Shown here one piece after another: positions 18,662 through 27,100 of a DNA stretch of 53,333 nucleotides. Origin of the DNA: Paludibacteraceae bacterium. GTDB lineage: Bacteria > Bacteroidota > Bacteroidia > Bacteroidales > Paludibacteraceae. The notes below the pieces were generated by a model that was not told the DNA's origin, searched no databases, and was given only the letters and a program-made list of their open reading frames with translations. Numbering within the stretch: the stretch's first letter is position 1; every line of letters begins with the position of its first letter. Location: assembly GCA_017412245.1 (NCBI GenBank), contig JAFPYI010000041.1:1-53333 (forward strand), written 5' to 3'. The position numbers were made by a program, and so were the translations under genes.

Positions 18662-19621
18662 ATGGAAGAGACAAACGAGTTTAAAGTCTTCGCCGGTTCA
18701 AAAGGAGAAGCATTAGCAAAAGGTATCTGCGAACAATTAGGATGCCAATTAGGGAAAGTGCATATCGACCGTTTTTCAGACGGTGAGTTCTGTACCTATT
18801 TCGAGGAATCAGTTCGAGGACAATCGGTCTATCTGGTTCAACCGACTTGCCCGAGTAGCGACAATTTGATGGAGTTGTTGCTAATGATTGATGCAGCGAA
18901 ACGCGCTAGTGCTTACAAAGTGATTGCTGTCATCCCGTATTTTGGATGGGCACGTCAGGACCGCAAAGATAAACCACGTGTTTCTATCGGTGCCAAATTA
19001 GTGGCAAATATGCTTCAGACGGCCGGAGCAGACCGCGTGATAACCGTCGATCTGCACGCAGACCAGATACAGGGATTCTTTGATATTCCGGTGGACCATA
19101 TCTACGGTTCTAATGTCTTGGCTCCATATGTAGCCAATCTCAATCTGAAGAAACTGATTGTTGCTTCGCCGGACGTAGGTGGTTCCAAACGTGCATCGAA
19201 TTTCGCTAAGAAACTGCATCTGCTGACCAACCGTGAAGTGCCGATGGTGATTTGCTATAAGAACCGTCCGGATTTCAATAAAGTATCTGAGATTCGCGTC
19301 TTAGGTGATGTGTATGGGAAAGATGTTGTGCTCTTCGATGATATAGCAGATACCGCAGGAACGTTATGTAAAGCCGCTGAGATCATGATGGCCGGAGGTG
19401 CTAAATCCGTCAGAGCCGTTGTTACCCACGGAGTGTTGAGCGGGCAAGCGCGTGAGAAGATACAAGCCAGCGCATTAGAGGAACTCGTTTGCACAGACTC
19501 TATTCCGTTTGAGCAGGGATGCTGCACCAAACTGCATGTAGAGAGTCTGGCTCAGTCTATTGCACATACCATCAGAGCTATTCAAAGTCATACATCTGTT
19601 AGTGAAACGAATATTCGTTAA
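18662..19621 (+). CDS. prs: Ribose-phosphate pyrophosphokinase
   Basis: A 319-aa protein of standard length. It has VHIDRFSDGEF, PYFGWARQDRKDKPR, the divalent-metal/PRPP region ITVDLHADQIQGFFDIPVDH and the PRPP loop VLFDDIADTAGTL. It makes 5-phosphoribosyl 1-diphosphate from ribose 5-phosphate and ATP for nucleotide, His, Trp and NAD synthesis. Its 3' end overlaps the start of the M28 lipoprotein gene by 20 bp. Confidence 0.97.
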   Translation: MEETNEFKVFAGSKGEALAKGICEQLGCQLGKVHIDRFSDGEFCTYFEESVRGQSVYLVQPTCPSSDNLMELLLMIDAAKRASAYKVIAVIPYFGWARQDRKDKPRVSIGAKLVANMLQTAGADRVITVDLHADQIQGFFDIPVDHIYGSNVLAPYVANLNLKKLIVASPDVGGSKRASNFAKKLHLLTNREVPMVICYKNRPDFNKVSEIRVLGDVYGKDVVLFDDIADTAGTLCKAAEIMMAGGAKSVRAVVTHGVLSGQAREKIQASALEELVCTDSIPFEQGCCTKLHVESLAQSIAHTIRAIQSHTSVSETNIR

Positions 19622-20588
19622 TATAGTTATTGTCTCTCTTGCCGTTGCGTTGGCAAGTTGTGGAAAGAAAGCCGCGTCTGTTCCTGCTCGTCCTTCATTT
19701 GACGGCGATACAGCATACGGATATGTGGACCGTCAGTTAGGATTTGGTTCTCGTGTGCCCAATAGTTATGCGCACAGCGAGTGTGCCGTGTGGATCATCA
19801 AAAAACTTCGTGCAGCAGGAGCGGAAGTGGAGTTGCAGAAAGGAGAAATGCCGGATTATCGCGGACATATGCAACGGATATACAATATCATCGCTCATTT
19901 CTCTACACCGGAAACAGCCAATCGTCCCAAGATATTATTGGGCGCACATTATGACACACGCCCATGGTGCGACGAGGAAGACGACTATATGGACCGCAAA
20001 TACAATGTGCCCGGTGCTAACGACGGAGCGAGTGGAGTAGGAGTGTTGTTGGAGGTAGCACGGCAGTTGGGCAAGAAGATACAAGACTCAACTTTTACCA
20101 CTCCAGTGGATATCATCTTCTTCGATTGTGAGGATAGTGGTACTCCGCATTTCTACACAGGCGTGGAGCGAGAAGACACATGGTGTCTCGGTTCTCAGTT
20201 ATGGGCTACTAATTATGTTAATTTAGCTGAACAGGCACCTGTGTATAAATTCGGAATCATTGTCGATATGGTAGGTGCGCCGGACGCCATTTTCCCATTG
20301 GAGATGTATTCGACTCAGTATGCGGGCAATTATCAAGAACAGATTTGGCGTGCAGCAGAGCAATTGGGATATGGTTCGATATTTACGCGCCAACAGTCAT
20401 ATCCGATAACCGACGACCATTATTATATCAATTATATTGCCGGTATACCTTGCGTGGATATAATCCACTATGATGTGCGCAATGCAACAGGTTTTCCGCA
20501 TTGGTGGCATACCCGTAAGGACAATATGGACAATATAAGTAAATCCACCCTTCAGGCTGTCGGAGAAGTTGTAATGAGTCAACTCTAA
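19602..20588 (+). CDS. M28-family metallopeptidase lipoprotein (glutaminyl cyclase-like)
   Basis: The likely start is GTG at 19602, giving MKRIFVNIVIVSLAVALASC with a lipobox Cys; an upstream TTG would put the signal inside prs. The 328-aa product has the M28 zinc-site motifs GAHYDTRPW, GANDGASGVGVLLE, FDCEDSG and a late TDDHYYINY with a metal-binding His. The pattern GAHYDTRPW...GANDGASG with FDCEDSG is seen in bacterial glutaminyl-peptide cyclotransferase-like proteins as well as aminopeptidases. It is probably anchored in the envelope. It overlaps prs and is followed 5 bp later by the TtcA-like gene. Confidence 0.85.
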   Translation: MKRIFVNIVIVSLAVALASCGKKAASVPARPSFDGDTAYGYVDRQLGFGSRVPNSYAHSECAVWIIKKLRAAGAEVELQKGEMPDYRGHMQRIYNIIAHFSTPETANRPKILLGAHYDTRPWCDEEDDYMDRKYNVPGANDGASGVGVLLEVARQLGKKIQDSTFTTPVDIIFFDCEDSGTPHFYTGVEREDTWCLGSQLWATNYVNLAEQAPVYKFGIIVDMVGAPDAIFPLEMYSTQYAGNYQEQIWRAAEQLGYGSIFTRQQSYPITDDHYYINYIAGIPCVDIIHYDVRNATGFPHWWHTRKDNMDNISKSTLQAVGEVVMSQL

Positions 20589-20593
20589 ACAGC

Positions 20594-21355
20594 GTGAATA
20601 AGACTCCAGAGCAAATAGAGTTAGCCAAACTGCAGTCGCGTCTGACCAAGCGTTTTCACAAAGCATGTGCAGACTATGGACTGATTGCAGACGGAGACCA
20701 TATTCTCATTGGTCTAAGCGGAGGAAAAGACTCCTTGGCATTGGTAGAATTTTTAGGCCGTCGTTCCCAGATCTACAAACCTCGCTTTAAGGTTACCGCC
20801 TTGCACGTGCGTGTGCGTGAGCGAGCGTACGAGACGGATATGACGTTTCTGGAGCATTTTTGCACAGAGCATCAAGTGCCGTTGGTGGTAAGAGATATCA
20901 CAATTCCTCCTGCTCCGAAAGATGCGGACAAATCGGAAAGTAATCCGTGTTTTCTCTGTTCGTGGTTTAGACGCAAAGAGTTATTTAACCTGGCTCAAGA
21001 GTTAGGATGTAATAAGATTGCTTTCGGTCATCACAGGGATGATATTCTGCAGACCTTATTGATGAATCTGATCTACCAGGGTGCATTTGCTTCTATGCCT
21101 CCGTTGCTGCAGTTGGAAAAGATGCCTTTGGCTATTATTCGTCCGCTATGCCTGATAGAGGAAAAAGACTTGGTGCGCTATGCAGCATTGAGAGGATATG
21201 AGAAGCAGAAAAAACTCTGCCCCTTTGAGCATGAATCATCCCGCACGAAAGTGAAAGAACTATTGGCGCAAATGAAAGCCTTAAACCCCGAAGCGGAAGA
21301 TTGTTTATGGGGTGCAATGAGTAATATCAAAACAGATTATTTACCTAAAATATGA
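20594..21355 (+). CDS. ttcA: TtcA-like tRNA 2-thiocytidine biosynthesis protein
   Basis: A 253-aa PP-loop ATPase with GTG start. The loop is LIGLSGGKDSLAL, the CxxC pair is PCFLCSW, and a third Cys lies in KKLCPFE; these three would bind the iron-sulfur cluster. IAFGHHRDDILQTLLMN is the second family signature. TtcA thiolates C32 of certain tRNAs. Bacteroidota copies are often called TtcA/TtuA-like, so the exact tRNA position is uncertain. It is tightly packed: the stop overlaps the next start by 4 bp. Confidence 0.85.
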   Translation: MNKTPEQIELAKLQSRLTKRFHKACADYGLIADGDHILIGLSGGKDSLALVEFLGRRSQIYKPRFKVTALHVRVRERAYETDMTFLEHFCTEHQVPLVVRDITIPPAPKDADKSESNPCFLCSWFRRKELFNLAQELGCNKIAFGHHRDDILQTLLMNLIYQGAFASMPPLLQLEKMPLAIIRPLCLIEEKDLVRYAALRGYEKQKKLCPFEHESSRTKVKELLAQMKALNPEAEDCLWGAMSNIKTDYLPKI

Positions 21356-21723
21356 ATGCAATATATACTATCCTTTTACTCCTTGCCTCGAATGTGTTTA
21401 TGACGCTCGCTTGGTATGGACATCTTAAACTGCAAAATATCGGTTTCTTTTCGAATGCGACGCCTCTTATTTTTGTTATCCTTTTCTCTTGGGGCATTGC
21501 GTTTTTTGAGTATTGCCTGCAAGTTCCGGCCAATAGAATGGGATTTGACGGCAACGGAGGTCCGTTTACATTAATGCAACTGAAAGTTATTCAGGAGGTG
21601 ATAACCCTGGTGGTTTTTGTTATTTTCTCTGCTATTGCATTTCATATGCCCCTTCGGTGGAATCATTTTGTAGCTTGTCTTTTACTCATCGCCGCAGTAT
21701 ATTTTGTCTTTGGATTCAAATAA
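21352..21723 (+). CDS. DUF486-family small membrane protein
   Basis: A 123-aa protein with four predicted TM helices (IYTILLLLASNVFMTLAWYGHL, ATPLIFVILFSWGIAFFEY, VIQEVITLVVFVIFSAIAF, FVACLLLIAAVYFVFGF). The phrases WYGHLK, FEYCLQVPANRMG and LMQLKVIQE are those of DUF486, a small drug/metabolite-transporter relative. Substrate unknown. It overlaps the ttcA-like stop (ATGA). Confidence 0.85.
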   Translation: MNAIYTILLLLASNVFMTLAWYGHLKLQNIGFFSNATPLIFVILFSWGIAFFEYCLQVPANRMGFDGNGGPFTLMQLKVIQEVITLVVFVIFSAIAFHMPLRWNHFVACLLLIAAVYFVFGFK

Positions 21724-21730
21724 ATATACC

Positions 21731-22822
21731 ATGAAATATCGTCTGTTTTTATTAACCTTTATCGTCTTTAGTCTCTCTTCGTGTTATTATAGATCGGCAA
21801 CACCTCGAGACTCCTTTGCCAAAGGAGCAGATGTGAGTTGGCTTAGTGAAATGGAGCATGACTCTATAGCGTTTTATGATACCAACGGCACAGAAGACGA
21901 CTGTTTGGATATCATGCAACGAATGGGAATGAATGCTGTTCGTTTGAGAGTGTGGGTGAATCATTCTACCGGTTGGAGCAATAAGTCCGATGTAGTACAG
22001 ATGGCCCAGAGGGCAGCGAAAAAAGGATTACGAATAATGATTGATTTTCATTATTCCGACTTCTTCGCAGATCCAAACCATCAGACTATTCCTGTTGCAT
22101 GGCAGAGTTACGATTATGAACTGCTGCGTGAAGCGGTTTTTGAGCATACATTAGATGTGCTTAATACACTTAAAGAGGCACGTGTTAAACCCGAGTGGGT
22201 GCAAATAGGAAATGAGACGCCGAATGGGATGTTATGGCCTGTAGGACAAGTGTCTAAGAATGCCGATGATGCGCATTGGAGCGCTTATGCCGGTTTCACA
22301 CAAGCGGGATATAAGGCTGCAAAAGAAGTCTTTTCGGATATCAAAGTGATTGTGCATGTGGATAATGCATTTGAATACCGCGATTGGTTCTTTGATGCAC
22401 TATTGGCACACGGTGCACAATTTGATATGATCGGGTTGAGTCATTACCCGATGATGTATGAGTGGTCTCATTTGCCCTGGCAGGAAATGAATACACGCGC
22501 AGAAGCCAATATTCGTCAACTTATCAGCACTTACCGTAAACCGGTTGTCATAGCTGAAATAGGCATGCAGAACTGGGGACAAGGAGCTATGTATGATTCT
22601 GTCTCCGCTTGCGCAAACGAGGTGATGGTAGATTTTATCAATCGTGTAACACCTATTGACTCTTGCGTAGGTATTTTCTATTGGGAACCGCAGTGTTATA
22701 ATGAATGGAAACCGGCAGAGTATGTACCTTTAGGATGGGGCGCATATAATATGGGTTCTTTCACTCCGGAAGGTAAACCGAGTCCGGCATTGGTTTCACT
22801 CTTTGCGACAAAAAAAGAATAA
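21731..22822 (+). CDS. Glycoside hydrolase family 53 endo-beta-1,4-galactanase lipoprotein
   Basis: The start at 21731 gives a lipoprotein signal, MKYRLFLLTFIVFSLSSC; an upstream ATG lies inside DUF486 and would bury it. The 363-aa enzyme has GADVSWLSEME, VRLRVWVN, the acid/base Glu in QIGNETPNGMLWP, the nucleophile Glu in VVIAEIGMQNWG, and a late FYWEPQCYNEW, all as in GH53. GH53 enzymes cut beta-1,4-galactan such as the side chains of type I arabinogalactan and pectin. Surface anchoring fits glycan foraging. No SusCD pair is near, so it stands alone between DUF486 and menA. Confidence 0.93.
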   Translation: MKYRLFLLTFIVFSLSSCYYRSATPRDSFAKGADVSWLSEMEHDSIAFYDTNGTEDDCLDIMQRMGMNAVRLRVWVNHSTGWSNKSDVVQMAQRAAKKGLRIMIDFHYSDFFADPNHQTIPVAWQSYDYELLREAVFEHTLDVLNTLKEARVKPEWVQIGNETPNGMLWPVGQVSKNADDAHWSAYAGFTQAGYKAAKEVFSDIKVIVHVDNAFEYRDWFFDALLAHGAQFDMIGLSHYPMMYEWSHLPWQEMNTRAEANIRQLISTYRKPVVIAEIGMQNWGQGAMYDSVSACANEVMVDFINRVTPIDSCVGIFYWEPQCYNEWKPAEYVPLGWGAYNMGSFTPEGKPSPALVSLFATKKE

Positions 22823-22848
22823 GTTCATCCGCTAACCGTCAGTAAATT

Positions 22849-23718
22849 ATGTCTCCTTATATTCAATCTCTCCGTTTGCGCACTTTGCCTCTTTCAATGT
22901 CCGGAATTATTCTCGGTACAGGACTTGCGGCGAATAGTTGTGACTGTTCGTGGCTTGTTTTTTCGTTGGCCATCTGTACCACTCTCTGTCTGCAGATTCT
23001 CTCCAATCTGTCGAATGAATTAGGAGACGCGATGAAAGGAACAGATAGCGACCAAACGGGAAGAGATGCGTACGGGCTGCAAGCAGGAACTATCACGATG
23101 GGTGAGATGAAAAAGATGATAGGTCTGTTTATCGGACTTTCTGTGCTTTTCGGAACAGCCTTGGTCCTGATTGCTTTTTGGGATACAAACGATATACAGA
23201 CGGCGATAATTAATATAGCGCTTTTCCTATTTCTCGGAGCTTTGGCAATAATAGGTGCAATGACTTACACCTTAGGAAAACACAGTTACGGCTATAAAGG
23301 ATTAGGCGATTTAGGAGTTTTTCTTTTTTTCGGATTGCTCAGTACGATGGGAGCGTTCTATCTGCAGACGCAAACGATGAGTTGGGAAGTGTGTCTTGCC
23401 GCAGTGGCAATTGCTTTGCCGATTGTAGGTGTGTTGAACCTGAATAATATCCGAGACATCGACAACGACCGCAAGCACGGTAAACGTACTTTTGCGAGTC
23501 TGTTAGGAGTTCGAGGAGGAAAAATATACCACACAGGATTACTGATTACCTGCCTGCTTCTCTTTACGGCATTAGGCCATTTCTGGCCATTAGTAATCAG
23601 TCCTGTCTGGGGATGGCATATTGTTTATATCTTCCGCCATGAAGGTCATGAGTTAGACAAACAAATGCCCGTTCTGATGTTTACCACTATTCTTGTTGCT
23701 TCCGTCGCTTGGCTATAA
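22849..23718 (+). CDS. menA: 1,4-dihydroxy-2-naphthoate prenyltransferase, UbiA family
   Basis: A 289-aa membrane protein with about eight TM helices. The first Asp-rich motif is NLSNELGDAMKGTDSDQTG, the second is LNNIRDIDNDRKHGKRTFA, both as in MenA. It attaches the prenyl tail to DHNA in menaquinone synthesis. The opening SPYIQSLRLRTLPLSMSGII is typical of MenA. No other men gene is nearby. It ends convergently, overlapping the 3' end of the small TM-protein gene by 32 bp. Confidence 0.92.
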   Translation: MSPYIQSLRLRTLPLSMSGIILGTGLAANSCDCSWLVFSLAICTTLCLQILSNLSNELGDAMKGTDSDQTGRDAYGLQAGTITMGEMKKMIGLFIGLSVLFGTALVLIAFWDTNDIQTAIINIALFLFLGALAIIGAMTYTLGKHSYGYKGLGDLGVFLFFGLLSTMGAFYLQTQTMSWEVCLAAVAIALPIVGVLNLNNIRDIDNDRKHGKRTFASLLGVRGGKIYHTGLLITCLLLFTALGHFWPLVISPVWGWHIVYIFRHEGHELDKQMPVLMFTTILVASVAWL

Positions 23719-24184
23719 CAGCATACAAGCCGGCTATAAGCAGTAATACCCACCAAGCGTCGCCAATCGGTAAGACGTGAGGATCATCCGGGTTTGGCGT
23801 TGGAGGCGGAGGTCCGATAGCTTTTCGTGAAGCAGCGCCTGTAGCGCCTATGTCTGAAGGTGAGATTTGCTGGTATGCAGAGATTTCTGCGAAACCTTGA
23901 TAGGCCATAGCCGAATTGGCAGAGCGTCGATTCTTGCGATTGAATAAATCATTACTATACACACATCCTTGCATAGCAGGCGTTTTCCAATCGCTTGCAG
24001 GTGCAGCGACAGGTGCTACGTGTGTGCGCGTGTGTGCAGATAATAAGGAGTTATTATTTACAGGGCGTGCAAGAGTAGCCGTTGGGAATTCAGCCGACGT
24101 TGTAAAGGACGCTTGCTGAGCTCTCGTTAGTCCAAACCCTCCAAAGGCGAGGACTAAGAATATGAAAAGTCTTTTCTTCATCAT
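23687..24184 (-). CDS. Small secreted protein with a C-terminal motif-TM-basic tail
   Basis: A 165-aa protein with a signal peptide (LFIFLVLAFGGFGLTRAQ), a Ser/Thr/Ala-rich middle (ASFTTSAEFPTATLA) and a Pro-rich spacer (GPPPPTPNPDDP). It closes with the motif LPIGDAWW, a TM helix (VLLLIAGLYAVIA) and KRRKQQE. The tail aligns with the N-terminal segment of the giant ORF at 2190 (SVGTVMILLLFAEIYFAV, then RRKRKK). Motif, helix and basic end recall PEP-CTERM- or LPXTG-type sorting tails, but no processing enzyme is in view. It starts 13 bp after the second giant gene, so the two form an operon. Function unknown. Confidence 0.75.
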   Translation of the reverse strand: MMKKRLFIFLVLAFGGFGLTRAQQASFTTSAEFPTATLARPVNNNSLLSAHTRTHVAPVAAPASDWKTPAMQGCVYSNDLFNRKNRRSANSAMAYQGFAEISAYQQISPSDIGATGAASRKAIGPPPPTPNPDDPHVLPIGDAWWVLLLIAGLYAVIAKRRKQQE

Positions 24185-24197
24185 CGTCTTTTGGGGT

Positions 24198-27100
24198 TTA
24201 GAAGGTTATCTTTTGTGTTTTCAGTCCTGTAGTGGTTTGCATGTGCAAGATATATACCCCGGACTGCGGTAAGAGTAATGGTTTGTCAAATCCGTTGGTG
24301 CGGTAGAGAACCAGACGTCCGTCAGCGGTATAAACTCTCAGCGAGAGAATCTGTCCGTCCCAGTCCATCGGTCCCTCAATGGATGTAGGTACTTCACGGC
24401 GATTGTCCACTATCTCGAAACGAATATTGGTCTCTTTGTTGGTGCCGAAGAAATGATAGGTGCCTCCATCCTCTATCGGTGTTTCTGTACCGATGAGTAA
24501 GTCACGGAGTACAAGTCCTTCCTCCGAGGTAGTGAAGTGAAGTGTATAATCTGCATCTTCTCCGGCGCGGAAAGCGATTTGCTTTCCTCCAAACGCAGGT
24601 GAGACATCTACAGCGAGGTCCAGATCATTTGTGCGTGTCATGAGTTGCGGAGCATAAGCTTCTCCTTCGAATTTATATCCATCCCATGCATTATCGAATT
24701 CGTTGGTACGGTTCGGATTCTCGAAGATGTACAATCTGTCGGAGAATTGTGTTCCTAAGACATCGATAATGAGTCGTGGCATTGCTTCTGCTTCCTCTTG
24801 TATGCTGTTGTATCGCGGAGCACGGTTTGGAAGAACCGAGAGGGCAGTGTGTTCCGAGTTGCGAACCAAACGATCGTAATTGAGTGTTACGTTAGCAGCA
24901 GCTTCTGTTACGAGATAGAATCCTTGCATCGGAGCAATGAATTTATTGGCTCCAAGGACAGTAGCGGTTGCGATAGGAACGGCTACATATTGTCCGGCAG
25001 AACCAGTCTCTGTATTTTGGTTCGGGAATGAAGATTGGTGTCCGTCATTAGTGCCGGTATTGAACAGATAAATGGTTTGTTGTACTCCTGTGCCGAAGTC
25101 TGCTGCTTCAAACCGAGCAATATTGATTGGTGCCATCCAGCTGTTGGCAAACAGATTCCATCCTTTATAGTTCGTGCCATCACAAGTCAACGAGATTGTT
25201 TGGTTGACAGAAGGAACAAGCGTTCCTTGATTGGTGAAGACTTTAGCAGACGGGTTCGTCAGCGCATATCCAACGAACGGGACAAGAGCTTCGGGTTTAT
25301 TTACCCATTTCCAGTTTTCACCGGCGTTACCCGTTTCGTTTTCATACCAGCGGCACATTTCTGAACCATAGTAATGATCAATGGCATGTGCCACATCGCT
25401 GAACGGAACACCCATATATTGCCAAGTTGCGTTTGCAGCCGGATAACCTGCACCGCGTGCGTAGAACTCAATCGTCGCGTGCGTGTTTCCTTCAGTATCT
25501 CCGTGCGCGAGTGCGCCTTGGTTAGTAGCACTGGATTTGATGATGAGGTCTTCTGCTGCCACCGGATAAAGGGTAACATAGTCTGTTCCGTGCACTTCGC
25601 TTACCTCCTGTGTGATTTCCAATGCTGCATTGGCATTGATAGTAAGTGAACCATTGTTACCATTGCCTTTACAGAGTTTAGCGTTGAGGGCATGTGCATC
25701 TGCGATATTAACGATACACGGTCTGATAATACGAGTTGCTTGGTAATAAGAAGGTATTTCGGTATATGTCGGTCCCCAGTTGAGAGGATCATTCCAAACA
25801 CCTGTGCCATGGTTATCATCGAAGATAAGGTCACGGCAACCATGAATCTCTATGCTATAGACGCATGGATTCTCTCCATTTACACTCTCGCGGAAGACAC
25901 CTACACCCTGTGCCTCTACTTCGTTCATAGCCAAGACATCATCACTTGACAACGGATATTTGTAAATGCCCGGAGAGGAAACATTTCTCATGTTTACCAA
26001 TAGATGTGCATCCGAAGCATTGTTACCATAGTAGAGAGCTAAAATGTTGGTTGTGCTACTTGCTTCTCGGATTGTGTTGACAGCAGTAATAGCAACAATG
26101 ATTGTATCTCCGACACGGAAGTCACCTTTCTTAAGTGTAGCAAAGAGGATGTCGTTGGTTGAACTTAATTCATAACCTGTTTGAGTTCCAATACCCGTTC
26201 CGAAGTCATAAGAGGCAGTAGTGGAACCGACGGAAACGACAGGAGTTCCTGCATATTCGTCATTATTGTATCCAGAAACGGTGTATGTGTTTTGGCCCGT
26301 GAGCACTACTTTAGAAATGATTTGTGCTTCATCGCACGGCAAAACCCAGTGTGCTTTCAAACACCAAACTCCTGCATAGTCACCGTAGTAGTTCCCTTCC
26401 AGACGGGTAAATAACTCTGTGGTTGCGTGTTGATACCAGCCGGCAAAGGCAAAACCGGGTTTGGTAACATCAATAGGAAGCAGTTGGTAGTCATTAGCAT
26501 CACCTGTGTAGCGGTACCAAGTGGGATAAGGATCTTCGTTAATGGTTCCTCCCTTGGTGTCGTACTCTACATTGAAAGTGGGGAAATAGACGGCACGGAT
26601 ATAAACGGAAGAGGTAATACCCGTAGTGGGCACATTCTCCCAATGGTCAAACCGCCAAACACAAGATAAGGGAGTGTAATACTCCGGTATATCTGTTAAG
26701 ATACCTTCCGTAGTCAGCGGCGCAGTAATGGTAATCGGAGTAGCGGTATTAATGGTAAGGGTGTTATCACCATTGTCTGTTATAGTTGTGCCTTCCGGAA
26801 TAGCCGGATGAGTGCTGATGTCCGTGTTTGTAATTGTACCATACGCACCGCCGACGTACGAAGGAGCATCCGTTACTTTAATAGCAGTAATCGTAATAGT
26901 ACCCGGAATAATGGTTCCCGTGAACGTAATGCTCTTAACTTTAGGCCGAGACCATCCATATGTGTTCCTTACTCTAAGCGTATATATACCTGCGTTAATT
27001 CCTCTTAAGTCCCAAGTGGTAGTATACTGTCTTTCTGTTTCGTCAGGAGCACTCCCTATATTTTCACCAGTGAACGTAGAAAGAACCGTATTCCCGTCCA